Made by a program: the position numbers and the translations under genes | Shown here: one piece after another, positions 27,487-35,503 of the stretch | How the letters are laid out: every line of letters starts with the position of its first letter | How positions within the stretch are numbered: the stretch's first letter is position 1 | Source: Bradyrhizobium manausense | GTDB lineage: Bacteria; Pseudomonadota; Alphaproteobacteria; Rhizobiales; Xanthobacteraceae | DNA length: 64,000 nucleotides | Direction of reading: 5' to 3' | NCBI RefSeq assembly: GCF_018130615.1 | Contig: NZ_JAFCKB010000012.1 | Coordinates: 143,780 to 207,779 of the forward strand | Notes under the pieces: generated by a model | What the model was told of the DNA's origin: nothing | What the model saw: the letters and a program-made list of their open reading frames with translations, nothing else | Database searches by the model: none

Positions 27487-28188
27487 ATGAACGGAGCCAA
27501 ACTGCGCGAGCGTCTCGCAAAGGGCGATGCGATCACCATGCTCACGCCGCACCACGCCTCATCGGGGCTGGCGGTCCGTCTGGTCGAACTTGGCGCGGAC
27601 GCGATCTTCGTCGACTGCGAGCATGGCAGTTGGAGCTTTGAAGACGTACGCGTGACCGCTCAAGCGATCCGCGGCGCGGGTGGTGCGGCGATCGTCCGTC
27701 CGCATTCCCACGAGCGACCGATCCTGATCCGTTATCTGAATGCCGGTGCCGATGGACTGATGGTCCCAATGGTCGATACGGCGGACGAGGCTCGCGCGAT
27801 CGTCGATGCGGTCCGCTATGCTTGCCCGGCTGATCATGAGAAGCGGCTCGTCATCGCCATGATCGAGACACCAAGGGCGATCGACAACATCGACGAACTG
27901 CTTGCGGTCGAAGGCATCGATGTATTCTTCATCGGCCCCGGCGACCTCTCCCAGAACATGGGCTATCCACCGGCGCCGGCATTCGGGCAACCCCGGCCGC
28001 GAGCGGTCATGGAACGGGTCGAATTCGCAGTCAGGAAGATCCGCGCCGCGGGCAGGATCGCCGGGACGCTTGTGACGTCGGACGAGCTGCCGTTCTGGCT
28101 CGAGCGGGGCGTGAAATATTTCTACATCCATTCAGATCCGTTCTTGCGCATCGGTTTGGCGGGCATAAAAAAAGCGCTCGGGCGGTGA
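27487..28188 (+). CDS. HpcH/HpaI-family class II aldolase
   Basis: A 233-residue protein of the HpaI/citrate-lyase-beta family, slightly shorter than HpaI (about 250-265). It has GADAIFVDCEHGSWSFEDV, the pyruvate-binding arginine in AIVRPHSHE, GADGLMVPMVDTADEA, the metal-ligand segment IAMIETPRAIDN and FIGPGDLSQNMG. Family members cleave 4-hydroxy-2-oxo acids to pyruvate and an aldehyde. ATG 27487 with GAGAGGGA upstream is chosen; the frame further upstream overlaps the SDR gene. It ends the operon and would deliver central metabolites. Confidence 0.87.
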   Translation: MNGAKLRERLAKGDAITMLTPHHASSGLAVRLVELGADAIFVDCEHGSWSFEDVRVTAQAIRGAGGAAIVRPHSHERPILIRYLNAGADGLMVPMVDTADEARAIVDAVRYACPADHEKRLVIAMIETPRAIDNIDELLAVEGIDVFFIGPGDLSQNMGYPPAPAFGQPRPRAVMERVEFAVRKIRAAGRIAGTLVTSDELPFWLERGVKYFYIHSDPFLRIGLAGIKKALGR

Positions 28189-28214
28189 TTTCAATTCGGC
28201 AGCGCACGCGGTGC

Positions 28215-28246
28215 GGCGAGACTGGATGACCCAAATGAGTCCCGCC
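28215..28246. terminator. Weak bidirectional hairpin between convergent operons
   Basis: Arms GGCGAGACT and AGTCCCGCC pair at 8 of 9 positions around a 14-base loop, between the stops of the aldolase gene and the leftward rhamnose kinase gene. A terminator role is a guess. Confidence 0.3.
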
Positions 28247-28320
28247 GAGCATTTGACAGGTAGCTCGCGAGCAGAGGCAGGTACACGACGCGAGCGCTGA
28301 ATTCCCGTTCGACGTCTGAC

Positions 28321-29697
28321 TCACCGAGCAATCATCTCGACTGCCGCCGTCCACGCCTTCCGATAGGAGTCCAGGCCGGCAACCGAAATCGGATCGACGG
28401 GGGTTGGCTCCGCGACATGATAAGAAGGAGGCCATTCTGCGAGCATCGCGGCGCCGCGTGCCGTGCCCGCGGCGTCTTCCGCCGCAAAGACGCGCTGCGT
28501 CGGCCGCAATGCGCCGAGTGTCTGACAGAAGGGAAGGTTGCCGGCGAAGGTTCCTTCCACGATGAGATCACCGCTGGCCGCTCCCATGCGCGTTAGCATC
28601 AGATCGCTGACCAGAGCACAATAGAGCGTCGCAAGCGCAGTCCGATCGCGCGACGCGACTTCGCCGCGGATCACGCCTTTGGCCGTCGCATAAGGTCCGC
28701 CATGGCCGGTGAAGCAGGGTAGGGCCATCGCGCCTGAGGCGATGACGCGCTCGATGGCGCCAGGATCAGGACTTCCTCCGCCGCCCGCGACGACGGCGTA
28801 TTCGCGGCCACCCATGAAGCGTCCGCAGGCGATGGGTCGACCCAGCGCGTCGACGTTGGCAAGCGTGTCGTCGCGCGGATCGAGTTGATCAAGCGAAAGG
28901 CCCACGGACATCAGGATCACCCAGGTGCCGGTCGACAGCACGGTGAACGGCGCCTGGCGCGTGACAAGGTAGGGCAGAAGCGAAGCATTGGAGTCGTGAA
29001 TACCGCAAAAGACAGGCGTTTCAGGCGCTAGCCCGGTGGCGGCGGCGATGTCGGGTTTGATCGGACCGAGCGGATCGAAGGCGCGGCGCAGCGGTGGCAG
29101 CAAGTGGTCAACGCCGAGAGCTTTGGCGAGGCTGGAGACCCGTCCCTGTCGCGGAGTCCAGAGATCGGTATGGGCGCCGAGTGTAGTGACTTCAGAGACC
29201 GCGACGCCGCAGAGACGCCACGCCCAATATTGCGGATAGCCCACGAAATGCCTCGCTTTGGCGAACAGCTCCTGACAGTGCCACTTCTGATAGGCGAGCT
29301 GCCGGCCGAGGTTGAGACCGGCCGATAATGTCGGCGACAAGCTCTCTGAAAAGGGCGGCCGCAGCCTCGCGTAGTCGGGCTCGATCACGTCTACGCCGTC
29401 AAATTCGTAGTCCATGACCGGAGCCGCGAGTTCGCTCTCGCCAATCAATGCGCCGGCGGCGCCATGAGCGGTCGGCACGATCGCGCTGATCTGTTGCGCG
29501 CGTGCGGCCTCACGAAGCGCATCGAGGAAGAAGTTCCACGCGCTCTCAACATCTTCGTGCGGATAGGGCGGCCCTGGCCGAATGCGATTGGGCGCGGACC
29601 TTTCCCAGAGAAGCCGGCCGTTGTCGAACAAGGCAACCTTCACGTTGGTCTTGCCGATGTCGAGGACTGCGACCGTTTGGCTCATCGTCACGCTCAA
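28321..29697 (-). CDS. rhaK: Rhizobial-type rhamnose kinase RhaK (FGGY family)
   Basis: A 458-residue FGGY kinase: N-terminal phosphate loop VLDIGKTNVKVALFD, VPTAHGAAGALIG, GYPQYWAWRLCG, the catalytic-aspartate segment FCGIHDSNASLLPYL and FTVLSTGTWVI. In rhizobia the RhaK kinase is encoded with the rhamnose ABC transporter and is needed for both transport and phosphorylation, which fits its place at the end of this transporter operon. The adjacent genes for RhaS, RhaQ, RhaP, RhaT, RhaR, RhaD and RhaI support the name. Confidence 0.86.
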   Translation of the reverse strand: MSVTMSQTVAVLDIGKTNVKVALFDNGRLLWERSAPNRIRPGPPYPHEDVESAWNFFLDALREAARAQQISAIVPTAHGAAGALIGESELAAPVMDYEFDGVDVIEPDYARLRPPFSESLSPTLSAGLNLGRQLAYQKWHCQELFAKARHFVGYPQYWAWRLCGVAVSEVTTLGAHTDLWTPRQGRVSSLAKALGVDHLLPPLRRAFDPLGPIKPDIAAATGLAPETPVFCGIHDSNASLLPYLVTRQAPFTVLSTGTWVILMSVGLSLDQLDPRDDTLANVDALGRPIACGRFMGGREYAVVAGGGGSPDPGAIERVIASGAMALPCFTGHGGPYATAKGVIRGEVASRDRTALATLYCALVSDLMLTRMGAASGDLIVEGTFAGNLPFCQTLGALRPTQRVFAAEDAAGTARGAAMLAEWPPSYHVAEPTPVDPISVAGLDSYRKAWTAAVEMIAR

Positions 29698-29786
29698 GGC
29701 AGATGGAACATCTCGGCACGCAACATCATCGCCGTGTCATGGTCGGCTTGTTGCGGAACATGATAGCGGATGCCAAAAGTGAAGCA

Positions 29787-29809
29787 CCCGGCCGCGTTTG
29801 GCGGCCGGG
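29787..29809 (-). terminator. Hairpin after the rhamnose-binding-protein gene
   Basis: Perfect 9-bp arms CCCGGCCGC and GCGGCCGGG with a 5-base loop, 15 bp beyond the rhaS stop and before rhaK in the transcribed (minus) direction. No clear U-run. Probable attenuator or 3' stabiliser. Confidence 0.6.
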
Positions 29810-29823
29810 CGCCACGAGTTCAG

Positions 29824-30939
29824 TCAGAAATCGAAGTCCTTGATGTTCTGCTTCGTAAAGATGAAGGGCGAACCAAGCAGGATCTCGCTGCCATTCACCA
29901 CGCTCAGCTTGCCGAGCTTGCCCGCGTCCACCGAGGTCGCGCCAGGCTTGAGGCTGCCGTCGACGACGGCACGCATCACGTAGGTCGCGGCATAGCCGAG
30001 ATCGACCGGATTCCACAGCACCACCGACTTGACACAGTCCGCGTTGACATACGGCTTCATCGCGTTCGGCGTGGCGAGGCCGACCACCGCCACCTTGCCG
30101 CAGAGCTTGGCCTTGGTCACGGCTTCCGCGGAAGCAGGCGTTGCGACCGAGGTCATGCCGAACAGGCCGGCGAGCTTGTCGCCATGCTTGTTGATCAGCG
30201 TGGTTGCCTGGTTGAACGACAGGTTGTTGTCTTCCTGCGCCTCGACCGTTTCGAGCCATTTCAGCTTGGGATGACACTTCTGCGCATAAGCCCACATTTC
30301 GGCAATCCAGCGTGCCTGGTTCGGCGTCGTGAAGGTCGAAGTGACGATTGCGAAGCTCTTGTCCTCGCCGGCCTCCTTGGCCATCGAATCGATCATCGCC
30401 TTGGCGATGCCATTGAACTCGGCTTGATTGACGAACCATTCGCGGGCGTCCGGCGTCGCATTGGCGTCATAGCCGACGACGTGAATGCCCTTCGACAGCG
30501 CCTTCTTCAGAACCGGAGCGATCGCAACCGGATCGTTGGCCGCGAACAGAATGCCGTCGACGCCGCTGGTGATGTAATTGTCGATGAACTTGATCTGCTC
30601 GTCGATCTTGGCTTCGGTCGGGCCGTCGGTCTTCACCGTGACATTGCCGAGGGCCTTGGCGGCGTCCTGCATACCTTTCGACGTCGCGTTGAAATAGCCG
30701 ATGCCAATCAGTTTCGGTACGTCGACCAGCGTGATCGGCTTGCCGGCTTTGTCGGCAGCATTGCTTGGCCGGCCCCCGTCATAAGGCTTGGCGGCGGGTG
30801 CCGCGTTGGCCTCGCTAGCCGAACAGGCCAGCGGATTGACAGGCAGGTCGTCCGCGCCGTCCCATCTCTTGTCCGCCGCCGAGGCCGATCCGGCCAGCAG
30901 CGTCGCGCCGAGGAATGCAGCAGCTAATCCAAGCTTCAT
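29824..30939 (-). CDS. rhaS: Rhamnose ABC transporter periplasmic binding protein RhaS
   Basis: A 371-residue exported protein of the ribose/autoinducer binding fold. Signal MKLGLAAAFLGATLLAGSASAA (cleavage about residue 21-22). Mature segments VPKLIGIGYFNATSKGMQDAAKAL, GVDGILFAANDPVAIAPVLKKAL, GYDANATPDAREWFVNQ and VGLATPNAMKPYV fit RhaS/LsrB-like proteins. The frame is open further upstream but ATG 30939 has a GGAGGGAAAAC ribosome site and starts the signal. In Rhizobium leguminosarum rhaS follows rhaR; here it follows the permeases, a rearranged order. Confidence 0.88.
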   Translation of the reverse strand: MKLGLAAAFLGATLLAGSASAADKRWDGADDLPVNPLACSASEANAAPAAKPYDGGRPSNAADKAGKPITLVDVPKLIGIGYFNATSKGMQDAAKALGNVTVKTDGPTEAKIDEQIKFIDNYITSGVDGILFAANDPVAIAPVLKKALSKGIHVVGYDANATPDAREWFVNQAEFNGIAKAMIDSMAKEAGEDKSFAIVTSTFTTPNQARWIAEMWAYAQKCHPKLKWLETVEAQEDNNLSFNQATTLINKHGDKLAGLFGMTSVATPASAEAVTKAKLCGKVAVVGLATPNAMKPYVNADCVKSVVLWNPVDLGYAATYVMRAVVDGSLKPGATSVDAGKLGKLSVVNGSEILLGSPFIFTKQNIKDFDF

Positions 30940-30988
30940 TTTGTTTTCCTCCCTGTTGAAGCCGCTTTTTTCGCGGCCAGATACGCCA

Positions 30989-31981
30989 TCAAACGCCCTC
31001 GCGTCGCCGCTGGAGCGAACTCGCCACAAGAGTTGAAAGGATGAGCACCGTGCCGATGACCACGATCGTCGCGTCGCCCTTGACACCGGTCAGGGCCAGC
31101 CCGTTTTTCAGGAGTTGGATCATCGCGAGGCCGACCACCGTGCCCCAGATCGTGCCGACGCCCCCGAATATGCTGGTGCCGCCGAGCACCACCGCCGCGA
31201 TCACGTCGAGCTCGTAGCCGATCCCCATGTCCGAACGGGTGGTGGTCACGCGCGAGACAAGAACACAGGCCGAGAGGCCGGCCATAAGCCCCGACAGCGT
31301 GTAGATGATCAGCTTGACCCGATCGACCGGCAAACCGGAAAAGCGCGCGGCGGTCTCGTTGTTGCCGATCGCATAGAGTGTTCGGCCGAAAGTGGTGCGG
31401 TCTAGAACGATTGCCGTGACCACGATCGCGATCAGCAAGAGCCAGAGCTGCGCCGGTACGCCGAAGAGGTTTTCCTGCCCGATGAAGTAGAACCATTCCG
31501 GATAGCCGCGCACCGAACGCGCTTGGCTGATCCCTTCGGCGAGCCCACGATAGAGCGCGAGCGTCGCGATCGTCATGATCAGCGGTGGGACTTTCACCCT
31601 GGTGATGACGATCCCATTGAGGAATCCCGCAGCTGCACCCACGAGCAGCGAGAAGCAGATGGCCAGCGGCAAGGGAAGGCCGAATACCTTCCAGGAATAG
31701 CCGAGCAGGATCGCGCAAAGCCCGACGATCGAGCCCACCGAGAGATCGATACCGCCGGTGATGATGATGAAGGTCATCGGCAGTGCGATCAGCCCGACCT
31801 CGGTCGTCAGCCTGCCTTGATTGAGCAGATTGTCGAGCGTGAGGAAGCGGCTGTTCAAGCCTCCGAGCACGATCAATGCAATGAGCAGGATCACCGCAAG
31901 CATGGTCTCGTGGCGCAGCAGCCACCAGGGCACGAGACGTTTGGCGGTGTGGGGAAGAGGGATTTCGCTCATTGCGCTCAT
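30989..31981 (-). CDS. rhaQ: Rhamnose ABC transporter permease RhaQ
   Basis: A 330-residue RbsC/AraH-type permease with about ten membrane segments. Signatures: FIIITGGIDLSVGSIVGL, IGNNETAARFSGLPVDRVKLIIYTLSG and VIAAVVLGGTSIFGGVGTIWG. It overlaps the upstream permease by 4 bp (ATGA), so the two are co-translated and likely form a heterodimer. P/Q naming follows the rhaT-P-Q order of rhizobia. Confidence 0.88.
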   Translation of the reverse strand: MSAMSEIPLPHTAKRLVPWWLLRHETMLAVILLIALIVLGGLNSRFLTLDNLLNQGRLTTEVGLIALPMTFIIITGGIDLSVGSIVGLCAILLGYSWKVFGLPLPLAICFSLLVGAAAGFLNGIVITRVKVPPLIMTIATLALYRGLAEGISQARSVRGYPEWFYFIGQENLFGVPAQLWLLLIAIVVTAIVLDRTTFGRTLYAIGNNETAARFSGLPVDRVKLIIYTLSGLMAGLSACVLVSRVTTTRSDMGIGYELDVIAAVVLGGTSIFGGVGTIWGTVVGLAMIQLLKNGLALTGVKGDATIVVIGTVLILSTLVASSLQRRREGV

Positions 31982-32964
31982 GCTCCGGCCATACGCCGGC
32001 GCCGCAGAATGTCGGCGATCACGGTCACGAGGATGAGCACGCCCTGGACCGCGCGAATCCAGTAGGGCGAGATGTCAATGAAGACCAGCGCGCTGGCGAT
32101 CTCGGCGATCAGAACGGCGGCGAGCGTCGAGCCGACCACCGTACCGGCGCCGCCGAGGATGCTGACGCCGCCGACGACCGACGCGGTGATGATCGTCAGC
32201 TCGAGATTCGGCGGCACGGTCGACTGGATGACGCGCAGCTGCGTCGCATAGAGCAGGGCGGCCGCCCCCGCGAACAAGCCATGCAGCGCAAAGACCATCA
32301 CGATCGTGCGCGGCTGCGAGATCCCGCAGAGCCGCGCCGCTTCGGCGTTGCCGCCGACGGCGTAGATCGCACGGCCCGAGGCCGAATAGCGCATCCACAG
32401 CGCCGCCAGGATCGTCACCAGGATCATGAGAAAAACCGGAAACGGCAGCTCGCCGAAGAGCTCGATATCCGCGAGGTGGAAACTGTCGGGCAGGTCGGTG
32501 ATCCATTTGCCCCCCGTGACGCTGATCAAGCCGCCTTTGAGGATCGACAGCATGCCGAGCGTCACCACGATCGCCGGAATGCGCAGATAGGCAATGATCG
32601 CGCCTTGCAACGCCATCACGGCGATGCCGGCAACGAGCGCTGCCAGCCAGGCGACCACGATCGGCGCGCCGTTCACGGCCAGCGTACCGCTGATCGTCGC
32701 CAGAACGCCGATCAGCGCGCCGACGGAAATATCGATGTTGCCGGAGATGATCACCATCGACATGCCGACTGCGGCGACCGCGATATAGGCATTGCCGAGC
32801 AGCACGTCGGAAAGGTTGCGTGCCGCCAGAAAGCGCGGATTGTAAAGGCCGACCGCGATGGCGAGCCCGATCACGGCGATCGCGAGCAAAGCCTCTTGCG
32901 AGGCAAGCGCCTTCAGCCACCGCCGCGGACTAACTTCGGCACTGGCCAAGGTCACCGCCGTCAT
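31978..32964 (-). CDS. rhaP: Rhamnose ABC transporter permease RhaP
   Basis: A 328-residue RbsC-type permease: MVIISGNIDISVGALIGV, AVGGNAEAARLCGISQPRTIVMVFALHG and ASVVGGVSILGGAGTVVGSTL. It overlaps rhaT upstream (4 bp) and rhaQ downstream (4 bp) within the rhamnose transport operon. Confidence 0.88.
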   Translation of the reverse strand: MTAVTLASAEVSPRRWLKALASQEALLAIAVIGLAIAVGLYNPRFLAARNLSDVLLGNAYIAVAAVGMSMVIISGNIDISVGALIGVLATISGTLAVNGAPIVVAWLAALVAGIAVMALQGAIIAYLRIPAIVVTLGMLSILKGGLISVTGGKWITDLPDSFHLADIELFGELPFPVFLMILVTILAALWMRYSASGRAIYAVGGNAEAARLCGISQPRTIVMVFALHGLFAGAAALLYATQLRVIQSTVPPNLELTIITASVVGGVSILGGAGTVVGSTLAAVLIAEIASALVFIDISPYWIRAVQGVLILVTVIADILRRRRMAGA

Positions 32965-34508
32965 GCCGCTTTCTCCGCGTTTTCATGACTGCCCATCATC
33001 GCTGCGCCGATTGACTGCTGGGTTGCTTCTTCGCGTGAGAATTCGGCAACGATACGGCCTTCGCGCATCACGAGCACGCGGTCGCTCATGCCGAGCACCT
33101 CCGGCAACTCGCTTGAAATCATCAGGATGGCAAGCCCCTGGGCCGCAAGCTCGCCCATCAGCCGATGGATCTCCGCCTTGGCGCCGACGTCGATGCCGCG
33201 CGTCGGCTCGTCGAGGATCAACAGCTTCGGCTCGTTGGCCAGCCATTTGCCGAGCACGATCTTCTGTTGATTGCCGCCGGAGAGCTTGCCCACGATCTGC
33301 TCGAGCGAACTCGTCTTGACCGCAAAGCGCTTGATGCCGTCGCCGGCCAGCTTGCGCTCGGCGCCGCGATCGATGAAGCCGCCGAATGCGACCTTGCCGA
33401 GCGCGGCGAGGCTGAAGTTCTCGCGCACCGTCATCGGCCGCACCAAGCCCTGGGTGCCGCGATCCTCGGGAACATAAGCGATGCCCAAAGACCGCGCCTG
33501 GGCCGGCGAGCGAATGTTGACTTGTTGTCCGGAGATCCGGATTTCGCCGTTATCGGCCGGGGTGACGCCGAAAATAGTTTGCGCGAGCTCGCTGCGACCG
33601 GAGCCGACGAGGCCGGAAAGGCCGACGATCTCGCCGGCGCGCACCGTGAACGAGACGTTTTTCGTCAGGGGCCGACGTTCAAGGTCCTTCACTTCCAGCA
33701 CCGGCTGACCGATCGGAACCGTCATCTTCGGGAACAGGCTTTCGATCCTGCGGCCGACCATCAATTGCACGAGCTCGGCCGCGTCCGTGTCGATGACCCG
33801 CTTGGTCGCGACATGCGTGCCATCGCGCAGCACTGTGACACGATCGGCGATCGCGAAGATCTCGTCGAGCCGATGGCTGATATAGATCACGGCGACGCCG
33901 CGGGCTTTCAGCCTGCGGACGATGTCAAACAGCCGCGTCACGTCGTACTCGGTCAGGGCCGCGGTCGGCTCGTCCATGATGAGAATGCGCGCATCCTGCG
34001 ACAGCGCGCGCAGGATTTCAACGCGCTGGCGATTGCCGACGCTGAGGGAGCCGACGACCCGGTCGGCTTGCAGATCATGGATTTCGAGCGAAGCGAGTAG
34101 CGCATTCGTCTTCTCGTGCATGGCCCGCCAATCGATCCGGCCGAGGCCAGCGCGGGGCGCATGCCCCATGAAGATGTTCTCTGCGACCGTGAGCTCCGGA
34201 AACAGCAGCAGCTCTTGATAGATCGTGGCGATGCCGGCGCGCCTGGCATCGTCCGGTCGCGCGAGATCGACCTGCTTGCCGTTCACGAGCACCTCGCCCC
34301 GATCGGGCGGGAACACGCCGGAAACGATCTTGATCAGCGTCGACTTGCCAGCCCCGTTCTCGCCGAGCAAGGCGTGAACTTCGCCCCTGGCGGCATCGAA
34401 CGAGACGCCGGACAACGCCCGCACGCCCGGAAAAGACTTCTCGATCGCGCGCACCGCCAGAAGCGGTACCGCGGGAGCGTCACCGTGCGGGTCGGTTGTC
34501 ATGGTCAC
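32961..34508 (-). CDS. rhaT: Rhamnose ABC transporter ATP-binding protein RhaT (tandem ABC domains)
   Basis: A 515-residue ATPase with two ABC domains. The first has canonical Walker [10 protein letters not shown], signature-like [10 protein letters not shown] and [11 protein letters not shown]. The second has a degenerate Walker [10 protein letters not shown], signature KLSGGNQQK and [14 protein letters not shown]. Degeneracy of the second phosphate loop is normal in the RbsA/MglA/RhaT family. It overlaps rhaR by 4 bp. This is a rhizobial ABC RhaT, not the E. coli proton symporter of the same name. Confidence 0.9.
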   Translation of the reverse strand: MTMTTDPHGDAPAVPLLAVRAIEKSFPGVRALSGVSFDAARGEVHALLGENGAGKSTLIKIVSGVFPPDRGEVLVNGKQVDLARPDDARRAGIATIYQELLLFPELTVAENIFMGHAPRAGLGRIDWRAMHEKTNALLASLEIHDLQADRVVGSLSVGNRQRVEILRALSQDARILIMDEPTAALTEYDVTRLFDIVRRLKARGVAVIYISHRLDEIFAIADRVTVLRDGTHVATKRVIDTDAAELVQLMVGRRIESLFPKMTVPIGQPVLEVKDLERRPLTKNVSFTVRAGEIVGLSGLVGSGRSELAQTIFGVTPADNGEIRISGQQVNIRSPAQARSLGIAYVPEDRGTQGLVRPMTVRENFSLAALGKVAFGGFIDRGAERKLAGDGIKRFAVKTSSLEQIVGKLSGGNQQKIVLGKWLANEPKLLILDEPTRGIDVGAKAEIHRLMGELAAQGLAILMISSELPEVLGMSDRVLVMREGRIVAEFSREEATQQSIGAAMMGSHENAEKAA

Positions 34509-35317
34509 GCCGCCGCAGTGGTTTGAGCGCCTGGATCTACGACAACGACGCGGACACCATGCTCGCGCAGCATGTCGAGTGCGTCGTTCGGCGCATCGGA
34601 ATCGGTGATCAGCGTATCGATGCGCGAGAGCGGGCAGACGACCAGACTGCCGCGCGAGACGAATTTCGAGGAATCGGCGAGCACGATCAGCTTGTCGGCA
34701 CGTTTCAGCAGTTTTGATTCGGCGCGGGCGAGCAGGGGGTCGCCCTCGATCACGCCGAGCGGTCCGATCGAGATCGCACTCATGAACATCCGCGTCGCCG
34801 AATAGTGCTGAATCGCATCCTCTTCAAAGGGGGAGACGATCATGCCCTGCTCACGATAGACCTCGCCACCCGGCAAGGCGACGCGGCATTTCGACGTGTG
34901 GATCAGCCCGTCGGCGAGCAGATAGGAATTGGTCAACACCTTCAGGCGGCGCTCGCGCAGATACTCGCCCATCTGATAGGTGGTCGTGCCGCCATTGATG
35001 ATGATCGTCTCGCCATCGGCGCAGAGGGCGACTGCCGCTTTCGCGATGGCGCGCTTGGCGTCGATATTGAGCGTCTGGCTGACGTCGAAGGAGCGGGTGG
35101 CAAGCGAAAGGATGTCGCCCGGTGCGTTGGTGGTTTCCGGCAGGGCTTCGAGTCCGCCGTGCACCCTGATCGCGACACCTTGCTCGGCGAGCCTGGCGAA
35201 ATCGCGCCGTATCGAGGCTTCGGAGACGCCGGTCGCACGACAGGCGTCCGCGATGCGTACCAGCGACCGCTCGCGCAAGAGTGTCTTGATGACCTGCCAG
35301 CGTTCCCGCTCGTGCAC
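34505..35317 (-). CDS. rhaR: DeoR-family rhamnose regulator RhaR
   Basis: A 270-residue regulator. N-terminal DeoR helix-turn-helix (about 5-58) includes IADACRATGVSEASIRRDFARLAEQG, followed by RVHGG. The C-terminal sugar-phosphate sensor domain includes INGGTTTYQMGEYL and VLADSSKF. The GTG at 35317 with GGGAGGACG upstream is preferred; the frame is open to 35392 but would run into the regulatory gap. In rhizobia a DeoR-type RhaR represses the rhamnose genes; its place first in the transport operon and divergent from rhaD-rhaI agrees. Confidence 0.88.
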   Translation of the reverse strand: MHERERWQVIKTLLRERSLVRIADACRATGVSEASIRRDFARLAEQGVAIRVHGGLEALPETTNAPGDILSLATRSFDVSQTLNIDAKRAIAKAAVALCADGETIIINGGTTTYQMGEYLRERRLKVLTNSYLLADGLIHTSKCRVALPGGEVYREQGMIVSPFEEDAIQHYSATRMFMSAISIGPLGVIEGDPLLARAESKLLKRADKLIVLADSSKFVSRGSLVVCPLSRIDTLITDSDAPNDALDMLREHGVRVVVVDPGAQTTAAA

Positions 35318-35426
35318 GCCGTCCTCCCTTTTGCCCGTAAATAGGTCACGCTCTCGAACCGTGGTCAACTGTAAACCGTCAAATTCGCTCAATATCGCGC
35401 TGCATCAATCATATCGCGTCGCAGTG

Positions 35427-35454
35427 TTGATCGTCAGTGATTGACCTTGATTGA
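35427..35454. promoter_or_regulatory. Repeated TTGAT/GATTGA elements in the rhaR-rhaD divergent promoter
   Basis: The 186-bp gap between the divergent rhaR and rhaD genes holds TTGAT at 35427-35431 and direct repeats GATTGA at 35439-35444 and 35449-35454, ten bases (one helical turn) apart. Direct repeats of this kind could be RhaR operators. No published site was matched. Confidence 0.35.
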
Positions 35455-35503
35455 ATCTGTGGCCTAATCTGCCCGGAGATCAAGCACACAGGGAGAACGC
35501 CTA

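Noticed and set aside
29770-30927. Open frame of 385 codons on the plus strand across rhaS
   Set aside because: Antisense shadow of a clear binding protein; low-complexity translation with no domain pattern.
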